Shown here: one piece after another, positions 12,127 through 23,524 of the stretch
Layout: each line of letters starts with the position of its first letter
How positions within the stretch are numbered: the first letter of the stretch is position 1
From: Vermamoeba vermiformis
Taxonomy: Eukaryota > Tubulinea > Echinamoebida
Length of the DNA: 64,000 nt
Reading direction: 5' to 3'
NCBI GenBank assembly: GCA_045837725.1
Contig: JBEWZL010000278.1
Coordinates: 434,001 to 498,000, forward strand
Position numbers and translations under genes: made by a program
The notes under the pieces: generated by a model
Databases searched by the model: none
Seen by the model: the letters and a program-made list of their open reading frames with translations, nothing else
Told to the model about the DNA's origin: nothing

Positions 12127-12746
12127 CTAGAGAAGTGCTAATTAGCTGCGCAGGTAATTATCAATATTCAAAATAAAATTATAATGTGAATAATCGTATT
12201 TTTGAGGATTTTAAAATAAATAAATTAGGTTTTTTGATCGGATTTGCTTCAGAAATTGCAACGTGCACGTACTGTTTCTGAAATTACAAAACTACATTTG
12301 TAGACAAACACAGACTAATAATCTATTAGTTAGAGTGGAGTCCGGCATCAAATCATTGAGCGAGCGTACAGGAAAAAGCGCGCACTATTTTGTCTTCTGA
12401 TTCTTCGCTTATATAAGCTTTGTGCCTTCAATTCTAAGCCAATAGTGCTATAATTAAGCGCGAACGCGTTAGTTGGAGACAAAATGGCGTCTGCCAGGGC
12501 TGTCAAAATGTACTGCAACTTTTTTCTGAGTAACATTGGTACGCGTAAGTTGATGTTTTAAGTATTCAACCTTATTTATCATAATAATAGTACACAATAT
12601 ATGTAGTCATATCATATTATGACCTTGGTCCAAATTCATCGTATGAAAACGAATGTCCTTAATGAATCACATGTTTTAGACTTCCCTCCATCGCTTTGTG
12701 AAGTTTTAAAAGCTCCCCGAGGGAACATCGAGCGCAACACGTCAAT
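12127..12746. other. Divergent intergenic region
   Basis: This 620-bp region lies between the F-box/WD40 gene start (minus) and the first PA/7TM gene (plus), so it should hold both promoters. A short forward ATG frame at 12484 with a GTACGC donor was seen but quickly closes in every tested join. No domain is recognisable. Confidence 0.45.
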
Positions 12747-14957
12747 ATGGCACGAACAAATGTATATTTATATGGCTTATTATTGTTGCTGTGTTGTCTT
12801 TTTATCGACGGCAAGATCTTGGTGCAACAACGAAATGGAACACAGTTCGAACTGCCAGCGGTAGAAATCATATTTATAAGTAAGTTTTCGCCACGTAATA
12901 TTAAATCATATCATATTCATATAATGCCTTTTAATTTGTCGCGTAATCAAATGTTAATTAAGAAAGTAGAATCGATTACAATTATTTCTGCCGTTATCGG
13001 CATTATTATTCCTATTTTCAAAATAGCGATGCTATTTTATGTCATTTACTTTGTCATATCAAATGCACCCAGAAATAAATAGCAGATCTGCTATTGACAA
13101 TTTTCAATCGTTAAAATGAAGCTTTACGATCCAATCGAAAGATTTATCGTCATTTTTCTGGTAATTGTTAAGAGCATATTAATAATCATTCAATAGAGAG
13201 TTCAAATCAACGAATAACGGATCCAGTCGTTTTACCGCCAACTCTCAGTCAAGATGATGTCGCAGGAAAAATGTATCTTATGACTGATGCTTTTTCGAAC
13301 GACGTTATTATCTCGAATGTGCAATCGAAGGGCGCTTTGGCTGCAGTTGTCGTGTCATACCCGTGGAGTAAGCATCCACAACGCAATCTCTTTCAATCGC
13401 AATTTTTATTCTTAAATTTCATCGATTAGTATCAAAATATTAATGGTTTATACAGAGGCAGGATTTCTACGATTTAGATGGACTGATCAGCGCGCAGTTA
13501 ATGCGATCCAAATTCCCATTTTTGAGATCACAAGAGCCGAATCGACAATCTTATGGCCGCTCATTGAACAAGATGAAATAGCGAATATAACTTTGCTGCC
13601 AAGTGGTATGGTCTCTAAAACGTGCTTAATTACCTAATTTTACTAATGTGTTTTTCGATAGACGATCCAAATCCGTGGGATCTCGTTTTAACATCGCCAG
13701 GCTATCACGTTTATATGGGCACGTAAATATGTTATGATTTTATTCTTAAATGCCGTTCTAACGCACTGCCTCTCAGCTTTTTTGATGATGTTTGAGGCCA
13801 CGAACATTGCGCTGGCTATTTGGAAAGTCAAACTATTCATCGACTTCTACGGCGGATTCAAAGTGTCATTTGCAATGGCTGTTCTGTCCTTGGAAATATT
13901 GTCCAATTTAAGTAAGTCATCTTTGTGACATTTTCATGAACGATCGAACTCGAGATATTTTATTGCTGCCGAACAAAGCAAAGTTAATTCATGACACGTG
14001 TCAACATATTTTTCACGTGTCAAAGTGTCAACTTAGTCTCACGTTTTATTTGCAAATAGTTCAAATGTTCGGCAATCTTGACATCTTCGGTGCAAATGGG
14101 ATTTATAATGAAACAGCGTCATGGGTCCTGTACCACTTATCATTCCCATTCACGCTATCGGCCATCATGCTATTCTCACTCTACTGGCACGAAATCATGA
14201 CATCGAGTTCTGTCGTCGTGTACCCGTTCATTGTCAAGATGAGAATTCCGTTCTTTGTCATTGCTGGCGTGCTAGCGCTGATTGAATTGGCTCTCATTCT
14301 CGTTGGTATTTATAGCGTCGGAGATTATACCAATTTTGCGAGTAAGTCTCGGATATTTCATTCGGAGAATTTATTGGGTCGGATCCGACAGCAAAAATTT
14401 GTTAAAATACTAACAATAGAATTCTTTCTATTTAGTGTACGGATATTTGCCTATCGCCGCCATTCTCGTGGTATTTTATCTCGTCACTGGCTATAAACTG
14501 CTACAACGATTAAAAATGAGCAAAAAGAAAGGCAGCAAAGTTGCCAATTTGAAACAAGTAAGCGCGGTACCTTTTTTATAATTAATACTAATAATATTAT
14601 TACTAGGCTACAATCAGAATCATGATTTCAGTTGGCTTTTTGTTAGCCATGCTCATGGTCGGCGCACTGTTCTTAACTCCGTTTGGTTACGATCCGTGGC
14701 GTAAGAAATCCTTATACTTCAAAAATTACTATAGTACCTCTGTCTAATATTTATTTATTTTTTCTCAAGCGTACGTGTTGATCTGGTGTTCGTTGTACTT
14801 GGCAATTGACTGCAAATCGCTCATGAACATCATTGCTTTTGGTGCACCATCTAATGCCAAAACATCGCACTCTGGTTCATCAGGAGGACATATGACTAAT
14901 ATCAAGCCTGGTACGAGTACCGTCAGCGTCACATCCGACAAATCCGAAACCGTGTAA
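12747..14957 (+). CDS. PA-like ectodomain + seven-TM receptor-like protein, copy 1
   Basis: About nine exons. The ATG at 12747 gives a signal peptide (ARTNVYLYGLLLLLCCLFI), then a lumenal or extracellular region containing KILVQQRNGTQFELPAV, DDVAGKMYLMTDAF and KGALAAVVVSYPWS. That succession resembles a protease-associated (PA) domain. Seven hydrophobic segments follow, including SWVLYHLSFPFTLSAIMLF, a segment around GVLALIELALILVGI, and FLLAMLMVGALFL. The block LFSLYWHEI recalls the TOM1/TOM3/THH1-type 7TM family, a tentative comparison. The C-terminal tail is Ser/Gly/Thr rich and ends SDKSETV. Ligand and coupling are unknown. The intron after the second TM carries TGACACGTGTCA at 13992-14003. 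Copies 2 (15327) and 3 (20502, inverted) share the exon pattern and the KILVQQ block. Confidence 0.78.
13992..14003. promoter_or_regulatory. Palindrome TGACACGTGTCA, intron copy 4
   Basis: In the intron following TM2 of PA/7TM copy 1, followed by a partial copy (cacgtgtcaaagtgtcaac). Confidence 0.6.
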
Positions 14958-15326
14958 ATTAAAAATGAATGCTTTGATGGCCAATATATAAATATAAGGT
15001 AATCGTTTTATACTACAAACATAGAATTATGTAAGTAAGTCACTGACGAACGATTTTTAGTTTGAATGAACTTCTTGAGGCATTTCTATTTTAGGAAATG
15101 TAACGAACTTTACTACGATTTTTTGCCAGTTATAACTAAGATGGTTTTACTAACGAGCACAATAAAAATCTACATTAGCGCATTGCTACTAGCGCTGATG
15201 GCGATCAGCTCGGTTCATCGATAGTCGAATGCACATAAAGAATCACATCTGACTCCATGACGCCTCCGATGTGTGATTGGGTTTTAAATGCCCCAAACCG
15301 CAACCATTAGGATGCAACAAGTCAAT
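14958..15326. other. Spacer between PA/7TM copies 1 and 2
   Basis: 3' flank of copy 1 with an AATAAA-like signal near 15168 and promoter of copy 2. The nine bases gtcaatATG are shared at the starts of both copies, which supports the start chosen for copy 2. Nothing else was recognised. Confidence 0.4.
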
Positions 15327-17426
15327 ATGATAAGACATGTTGTATTTAGCTTATTATTAGTATGTTGTCGTTTGAGCGAGAGCAAGATCTTGGTGCAACA
15401 ACGAAATGGCACGCAGTTTGAATTGCCAGCTGTAGAAATCATTTTTATAAGTACGTACTATTTTAAATTAATGTTACGATTAATTTATTGATTATTTCTA
15501 CTGCTAAGCGAGTTCAAACCAACAACGCATAACGGATCCTGTAGTCTTGATACCGACAACTAATGAAGACGATGTTACTGGAAAAATATATATCCATAAC
15601 GATGGCTTTTCAAATGATGTAATTATATCGAATATGCAAGCAAAGGGCGCTTTAGCCGTCATTGTAATTTCGTACCCTTGGAGTAAGTCCCACAAAATAC
15701 ACAAAGGCTTTCGTTTGAACGATAAAGTTAATAATATTACGATATTATTTAGGCGCGGGATTTCTACGATTTAGATGGACGCATAGAGAAGCCGTTCGCT
15801 CCATCCAGATTCCGGTTTTCGAAATATTATATATACATGGGTACGTAACATATTATTACTATTTGGCCCTAAACTCGATTCTAACTCACCGGATTCAGCG
15901 TTTTTGATGACATTTGAGGTTACGAACATTGCGCTGGCTATTTGGAAAATTAAATGCTTCGTCGATTTTTACGGCGGCTTCAGAATGTCGTTTGCAATGG
16001 CCGTTCTATGCTTGGAAATAATGGCCAATCTTAGTAAGTCAACTAGTTGGTTGTGACACGTGTCACCCAGAGAAATTTAAGATTCTTCGTTTTATAGTAA
16101 ATTAAATTTAAAATATACTTTATATTACCATTTACCGTATAAATTTAACACTAATTTTATTTTAATTAGTTCAAATATTCAGTAATCTCGATATCTTTGG
16201 CGCGCACGGGATCTACAATGAAACAGCGTCATGGGTCCTGTACCACTTATCATTCCCATTCACCCTCGCAGCCATCATGCTATTCTCATTATACTGGCAC
16301 GAAATCATGACGTCGAGTTCGATCGTGGTACATCCGTTCATCGTGAAGATGAGAATTCCGTTCCTTATAGTCTGTGGCATACTCGTCCTTATGGAACTGA
16401 CTCTCATTCTCGTTGGGATTTACAGCGTTGGCGCATTCACGACATTAGCGAGTAAGTCTCGGATATTTCATTCGAAGAAAAAATTGGATCCAGCCCGAAC
16501 TCGACCTCTGAAATTTTGTACCAACAAAATTTTCATGAACGGCTTATAGTACATTCTTTATAGGGTGTCGGGACCTTGTGATTATTGCAAAATTTTACCA
16601 AATAAGGATATTTACAATGGCATTGCCTAATCAGGAAATCGATACTTTTCACGAGTTAATCCACAACGCGATAAATAGTTAAATGCTCGTACTAATGTAG
16701 TTTTTATTTGCAGCGTACATCTATTTGCCAGTGACAGCCTCACTCGTGGTGTTTTACCTGCTGACTGGCTACAAACTGCTATTGCGACTGAAGAGTAGCA
16801 AGAAGAAAGGCAGAAAAGTGGATAATTTGCGACAAGTAGGTGCCTGCTTGCGTAGTTTAGCTAGTGAAGCTTCATTTTACAATCTCTCCGATGACATACT
16901 ATTGATACCTTAAATATGTGGATATTTTATTAGGGACGGTGAGAGATCTCACAAGACTGACCACATCGGCGTGCTAGTTTTTCATTTTTTAACATAAAAT
17001 GTTTAGGCCACAGTGCGCATCATGATCAGCATGTGCTTCTTATTTGCAATGCTCGTCATTGGCGCAGTATTCACCACTACTTGCTACACTACGTTACGTA
17101 AGTATAAATCAATTTCACTGAAACAAACTGCAAATGAAATTGTTGCAAAGATAGATGAGCCTGTCGGTCCTTATTATCTGTAAGAACTCTTAATTAATTT
17201 TGATTTTTCAGCGTACGTGTTGCTATGGTGCTCGTTGTATTTAGCGATTGATTGTTCTTCGTTAATGAATATTCTTGCATTCGGAGTGCCGTCTCAAAAC
17301 AAAACATCGCACTCTGGTGGCTCGTCTATGGGCAGAAAACAATCCAAGACGAACATTGGCCATGGAAGCAGCGGCGGATCTGTTCAGATCGGCACTAGTG
17401 ATTCAGGCAAAACTGAGTCTGTCTAA
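15327..17426 (+). CDS. PA-like + seven-TM receptor-like protein, copy 2 (shortened ectodomain)
   Basis: Paralog of the gene at 12747. The start at 15327 (MIRHVVFSLLLVCC) was preferred over ATGs at 15288 and 15312 because it aligns with copy 1 and keeps the same gtcaat context before ATG. The PA-like block (DDVTGKMYIHNDGF, KGALAVIVISYPWS) and all seven membrane segments are present. After IQIPVFEI the reading runs straight into YIHG and the first membrane segment. The stretch that in copies 1 and 3 encodes the end of the ectodomain (IEQDEIANITLLP, then DDPNPWDLVLTSPGY) is absent. The C-terminal tail is Gly/Ser/Lys rich and ends SGKTESV. TGACACGTGTCA occurs in the intron homologous to the one carrying it in copy 1. 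Confidence 0.76.
16054..16065. promoter_or_regulatory. Palindrome TGACACGTGTCA, intron copy 5
   Basis: In the homologous intron of PA/7TM copy 2, about 20 nt after the donor. Confidence 0.6.
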
Positions 17427-17634
17427 TCCATCGCGAACATTACACTATTGTACAATAAATAATACTGTATATAAATTAGAAAATATGTCGGCGTATTTGA
17501 GCTGATCTTGTAAAAGTATTAAAATTTTTGTATCGGATGTGCACGTGTGTAACCTTACAACATACTGCAAGTGATTCTAAAACTATTTTTTTAAGCTAAT
17601 TACACTATAACGAGCCGTATTATTGACTGATTAA

Positions 17635-20207
17635 TTAAGGCAAGTTGTTGGTAACGTATTTTTTCATTCTCAGGAAATTTGGAGTACCGAAGCCAGTCTG
17701 GACGTAGAAATAAATAATTAATAAGCAATAATAATTATATTATATAATGATGATGGTATTGAAAGCGCTCATAACATTTGAGTCCAAACTGGTAGATCAG
17801 ATTTGCTTTTTTTTTGTTACTTACCACAGCATCCCAACCTTTAATAGCACCATAGCCATATTGACAGCAATTATTTATAGAGCATCTATTGTCGCCTGAA
17901 GTCACGTCTATAAAATTGCAAAGTTAAAATTTGTAGCGGATGTGGCGCCGTTACAAAACTTACCATTAAAGGTTGTAGGATCATCCGAATACATCTTATA
18001 TAGCACTGGATTTAAGAAACCAAGTTGACTCTTGCCTGCTTGGAATCTAGCATCGTTCAACAACGCAATCAAAGCTGCAGCTAGCGGAGTGGATGCGGAT
18101 GTACCAGCACCGAGATCAATTCGTTGCCCTCTGATGATTAAGATACGATCACCTACTGCTGAAAACTCAGGGTATGCTCTATTCTTCATATTAAAGAACT
18201 GAGCAGGCGGCACAAAGACATTAGGCGTGTTCAAATATTTGTTGACGGTGTTGATCTGATGAAAATAATTTAATTAAATAAGAATTCTTAAATAAGAATT
18301 TCTACGAAAAATATTACTAAACAGCACCTACTTGATATGCGGGCATCGGAGTCAAGTCCGAAAATCCTCCGCCAGTAGTCCAATTGAAATAGCTGAACAA
18401 ATTGTTCGTTAGAACTCTTTTCACTGAACGAAATTTTCACTGAAAACACGTGGCTTATACTTACGTATTATTAACACTGCACGGCAGTTCATAGACAGGA
18501 CCGCTCATGCACGGGAATCCATGTTGACAGATCGGCAGAGAGTCATTGCCGTTATTCTGCTCGGTGGCATCAAATTTCCTATCTTGGAAATTATTCGAAA
18601 CAGGCATGAACGTCGTGCCACTAATCGCAGTGACCCACGGTGATGACGCGGGGAAGATGGATGTGACTGGATGGTTCGGATCCGCACAGCCCTCGTTGAG
18701 TACTCCTGGTGCTCCTTCGTCTTGCGTGCACGCTAATATACTCACGCCTATTAAAGGTTTGTAATGCTAATTAGTACGAATTATCGGAACCAAAATTAAT
18801 ATCGAAACTATTTTGAGCTTTACAAATATTTTCTGGTAATTTTGTGCTTATTTTCGGTTAATTTTACTCACGTCTGAGCGCTACTTTCAATAGCTCCACG
18901 TTAGTTCTATTAATGTACTGAGCGACATCCATTCCTTGGCAGTTAGCACTAGACAAGCCCTGTTAATACTAATACGACTATATACTAGCTTATTATACGC
19001 ACCCAGTAGCACTGTCGCAAGTATCGAGCTCAGGCCAGCCGAATGAAATTGACGCGACTTGAGGCGGTTGATCCATCGCAAACATTTCAATAGCCATTTC
19101 GTAGATCCAGTTTTGAGGCACAGTGTAGTACCACATAGGCACTGCAATATAGTTAGTATCATTGATATAATGTCGTTTATGTGAGTATTTACGTGCCTTT
19201 AGTGCCGAGACCGAACATCATTTCCACATCCAGCGTATTTTCATAGGCACCAAATGACGGCGAATAAGGTCCAAATATGCGTGTATAATTCGAGCAAACC
19301 TCGTGCGACTCTTGGCAGAACTGAAATATGTCTACGGGATTGGGATAGCCCATTGGCGCCATCTCGACAACGGTCATGATGGTCTTTGGACTAACTGCAG
19401 CTGTGTCCTGTGGGACATTATAGACCTTTCTAATATCCTTCGTTGATGGGAACGGGTAGCTAAGGTCATTACTATATTTGGTATTAGTATTGGTATAATA
19501 GGACTTGAGACTCATACGCCTTATCAGGGAAGGGAGCGGATCCAAAAAGTGACTTGGTATTTTTCTTAACATATGGAAAAGCTGTTAGACCAGTGACCAT
19601 ATATATTTTATCGCTAATGTCTTCGGGTATAGTCATTCCATCTCGTTGACGAAGCACGCTAAGTCCGCGGTGGTGGATGTGTTCAAATTTGTAGAGTTTT
19701 GTCTGGAACATTGATTCGATTTTACTAGCGCTAGCTGTTATTTTTAAAGCATCTCCATATGAATGCACGTGGGCGCCTAATATTAATGTTAGCTCTTACG
19801 CGCATCTGATATTTTTTGTTACCTCGTGATTCGAACCAGTTTTTAACTGCATCATGATCTTCTTTTGGAGGCGAAATAATTTTCATAATTTCTTCGCGAG
19901 TCATTTCCTCACCTTCAACGATTATGAGTCATTTTAGTAATTTTCAAGCCGAAATAAAAATAATTTACCATAATATTTGCTTGTCGGGTCACTTATTTCA
20001 TAAATTCGTTTCTAAATGAGCATTAGGACAGCGAATATTTATTCAGTCTACCTCTAGTATATCGACGTTGCGTTGATGCAGTGCAACGTGAAAACTAATC
20101 GTCTCATCCGCTCTGGATCTTTCAACTACGCTCCAGTCCTTTGGATCACGTGAACATAGTACGGAAGCAACAAATATTAGAAAAATGAACGCTATAATAT
20201 CTTTCAT
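17635..20207 (-). CDS. Secreted S53 (sedolisin/tripeptidyl-peptidase-like) serine peptidase
   Basis: The ATG at 20207 gives a signal peptide (MKDIIAFIFLIFVASVLCS). A pro-kumamolisin propeptide follows (SFHVALHQRN, KRIYEISDPTSKYYG). The catalytic domain shows the Glu/Asp pair of S53 enzymes in YENTLDVEMMFG, the oxyanion Asp in ACTQDEGAPG, and the nucleophile Ser in GAGTSASTPLAAAL. The C-terminal Ca-binding part contains DVTSGDNRCS and TGFGTPNF. All key residues are present, so an active acid endo- or tripeptidyl-peptidase of lysosomes or the extracellular space is likely. Nine or so introns are present. The junction near 19450-19560 uses an unusual donor (GTCACT) in the reading chosen and is the least certain. 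The gene sits between PA/7TM copies 2 and 3. Confidence 0.88.
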
Positions 20208-20501
20208 TGCGCTGATGTGGTTAAAGTGCTGATAATGCGGGGTTACGGAGCGTAAATAAAATCGCGGCGATTTATCAAAAAAGGAAATGATACTCGTCAA
20301 AAGTTCTTTACCAAATTAAGGAAGTTGGGGATTATTAATTATTATCGACGTCTTATGATTCTGAGGAATCCGTGCGACGGCTAGCTATGAGAACTATCGC
20401 CGTCGATGATTATTTACTTTATTATTTAGGCAGTTCCTTTTTCGGAACTGATTAAAACTACATCAAATCTTTAATATATGTATACAATTAAACTAGAATT
20501 A
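20208..20501. other. Intergenic spacer
   Basis: Promoter side of the S53 peptidase gene and 3' flank of PA/7TM copy 3. It is A/T-rich and no gene was seen. Confidence 0.4.
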
Positions 20502-22463
20502 TTAAACGCTCTCCGTTTTACCGGATTCGGTAGTAGCAGCTTTTGCAGATCCGGTGCTGCCAGAACTCGTACCAGGATTAGTCTTCGATCGCCCTTTTTC
20601 ACCCGACGATCTCGTTGTTGAATTCGCATTTGCAGGTACACCAAACGCAATGATATTCATTAACGTAGCACCGTCAATTGCCAAATACAAAGCGTACCAC
20701 AACAGGACGTACGCTGAAAAAAAAAATCCATGTTAGTAATTGAAATTTGACCAATATGATGAGTAGTGCAGTATTATTGTTTAGTTTAGAACTCTTACGC
20801 GTAGCATCATAAGCAAATGGAGCGACGAAAAAGCAACCGATAAAAATCAGCGAGAACAAGAAGCCAATACTGATCAAAGTACGCACGGTAGTCTGCATTA
20901 AAATCGTAAATTAGTCTTTGGGGATTCTCTTATTTCCCTATTTGACGGACCTGTCTCAGGTTGTTGATTTTTCTGCCTTTCTTTCGACTGCTTTGCAAAC
21001 GTCGCAAAATCTTGATGCCAGTCACGAGGTAAAACACCACGAGAATGACAGCTACAATCAAATAGACATAGGCTGCAGAAATGAATACGTATTAGTACTG
21101 AAATTCGATTTATTCGTGCAAGAATAATCAATCAAAAATCGATGATATTTTATAGTACTTACTGCCAACCATAGAGAAATCTCCAACGCTCAAAGTACCG
21201 ACCAGAATGAGCGCTACTTGATTCAACAGAAGTAGACCTGAAATAACAAAGAACGGAATTCTCATCTTCACAATGAACGGATGCACGATGATAGAGCTCG
21301 ATGTCATGATTTCATGCCAGTATAATGAGAATAGCATGATGGCTGATAGCGTGAATGGGAATGAACAGTGGTACAGGACCCATGACGCTGTTTGATCATA
21401 AATGTCGTTCGCGCCGAATAAGTCTATTACAGCGAAAAGACGAACTAAAATGTTGAATTAATTTACAAATAAATGATAATATACGTATTTACTCGCAAAA
21501 ATATTGAATTTAATGCATAAAAATGTATCACATTACGGAATGTGTCAAAAAATCGTGCACTTACTTAGGTTGGAAATCATCTCCAAGAAAAGAACGGCCA
21601 TTGCAAACGATACTTTGAAGCCGCCGTAGAAACCAACGAATAGTTTGATCTTCCAAATAGCCAGCCCAATGTTCGCCGCCGAGAACGCCATCAGAAACGC
21701 TACATCCGCGAGTTAGCTCGATGGAAGGAAGTAAATGTGTATTGAAAACAACATACCTGTATAAACATAATAACCAGGCGAAGTTAAAATGACATCCCAA
21801 GGGTTTGGATCGTCTGACAAAAAAAGATCGATAAGAATCCGAAAGTACGGCGATTTTCGATTTCATACCGCACGGTATAAGTGTTATATTAGCAACTAGA
21901 TTTTGTTCCAGTAGCGGCCATAATATACCCGATTCTTTTTTCGTAATCTCAAAAATAGGTATTCGGATGGACCGGACGGCATCTCGGTTCGTCCATCTGA
22001 ATCGGAGAAAGCCTGCACCTAAGTATAATATTATTATTTTTGTTCAATCGAATCGATTCGATTATATTCCACCAATTCTGTGGACTTACTCCAAGGAGTG
22101 GAAACTTCGATGGCTGCTAGCGCACCCTTTGATTGCACAGTCGAGATAATAACGTCATTTGAGAAACCGTCCATAAATAAGTACATTTTTCCAGCGACGT
22201 CGTCTTGGTTGAGTGTCGGGGTCAAAACGACCGGATCCGTTATTTTTTGATTCGAGCTCTCTGTTGCGAGGTAATTAATATAAGTTGAATATAAAATTAT
22301 GAATAATATCGTTGTTCTTACGTAAAAAAATGATCTCGACGGCCGGCAATTCAAACTGCGTTCCATTTAATTGTTGCACTAAGATCTTGCCGTCGATAGC
22401 ACGACAACATAACAATATTGCAAAACACCACCAAATGTATCTTAACATGTTGCTCCTATTCAT
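20502..22463 (-). CDS. PA-like + seven-TM receptor-like protein, copy 3 (inverted)
   Basis: Third member of the family, on the opposite strand to copies 1 and 2. The start at 22463 (MNRSNMLRYIW) is preferred; an internal ATG at 22448 is possible. It retains KILVQQLNGTQFELPAV, DDVAGKMYLFMDGF, KGALAAIEVSTPWS, and the ectodomain end (DDPNPWDVILTSPGY) that copy 2 lacks. Seven membrane segments follow, including SWVLYHCSFPFTLSAIMLF and LVGTLSVGDF. The tail is again Ser/Gly/Thr rich and ends SGKTESV, identical in its last residues to copy 2. The conserved ends suggest the tail has a function. Exon boundaries match copies 1 and 2. Confidence 0.77.
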
Positions 22464-22768
22464 CAATTGTTAGCAATTGTAGAAATTCGATTCGCGGTCA
22501 CAAGGTACCTTTTGTGAACCCGAAGTTTTGAGTTTTCCCATTGGGAGGACCTGGTGTGATTCCTTATGACTTTCATTTACGCATACTGTTCTGCTGGTTA
22601 TTGTTGTTAGCAAGCTATCCTAAGCGGACACAAACCCGATTGACGGACAGCAAATGAAACGTAATAAGATCTGCTACCCAGCAACGGAAGCATCATGCGT
22701 GTTTAAATCGAATAAAATATGTTAAGGTATAATGTTCGTACCTTTATTTGCCTATAAAGCATTGAGCA

Positions 22769-23351
22769 TTAAAATACTTGTCGCATTTGATTGATCGGAA
22801 CGGATTTGTTCTCGCTAGCACCAGAGCAATCGAGAGACTCGTATTGTTGATAATTAGCATAACCATGTTGCGAGATATATGAAGCGCGATAAGAGTCCTG
22901 GTTGACCAAGGACCGGATGCACGTGTTGATCGGCAAGGAAACAGTGTAGGTAATTTCTTTTTTGCATTTTTCATCCAAAAATTCGTTAAAAAATACGTAA
23001 TTTTTTGTACCAAGCAATTTTGAATAATCAGGTGCTCCAGTAAAGCACTGTGTATAAATTCTACCTCTGACTAGTCAGATCGCACTGATTTATCCATTTT
23101 GTCTCGATATGCTTACAATTAACGCACCCAGAGTCTTTGCATCGATAAAATGAATATTTGGAATTTTTGTAGTCGCATTGGTTGAGGTTAGTAGTTGTAG
23201 GTCTCATCCTCCGGCACACAGTTGCCATTCGTCGTAACTCCATAATTTTCCAATTGACCTTGTGCATTACATGACTGTTGATAAAGCCAATCAGCTGTTA
23301 CTAAGCACGATGCGCCAAAAAAATAATGGCCGCAATTAAAAAACTCTTCAT
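22769..23351 (-). CDS. Small Cys-rich secreted protein, uncertain model
   Basis: No family was recognised. An ATG at 23351 opens MKSFLIAAIIFLAHRA, a plausible signal peptide. Downstream, Cys/Asn/Gly-rich stretches read like an extracellular domain (SCNAQGQLENYG, NLNQCDYKNSKYSFYRC, QCFTGAPDYSKLLG, EKCKKEITYTVSLPINTC). Splicing at about 23110 (GTAAGC donor) joins SGCVNF to RGRIYTQC in frame. Near 23180 the best-looking protein stretches lie in two frames and no good intron explains the change. Either a small exon is missed, the sequence has an error, or the gene is decaying. The stop used is the one after NQMRQVF. Confidence 0.4.
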
Positions 23352-23524
23352 TGGTCGCTGCTTATTTTTGAAGTATGAACCAAAGCTTTACTACGCAATT
23401 GTTTAGATCTATAATTAAAATACTTCATTCTAGCACTTTGCAGAAGACGAAGTTCCACAGGGCTCCTGGGTTGCAGTGATCTCAGAGAGAGATGACACTA
23501 AATTGCATACTGTTTTATTATCAC

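Noticed and set aside
12348-12620. Small frames on both strands in the spacer, including a forward ATG at 12484 with a GTACGC donor
   Set aside because: Every join tried closes within about 40 codons and no homology was recognised.
23061-23267. Frame starting MHKVNWKIMELRRMATVC
   Set aside because: Its first half reads like a shadow; the alternate frame (SCNAQGQLENYGVTTNGNC) looks more like a secreted domain.
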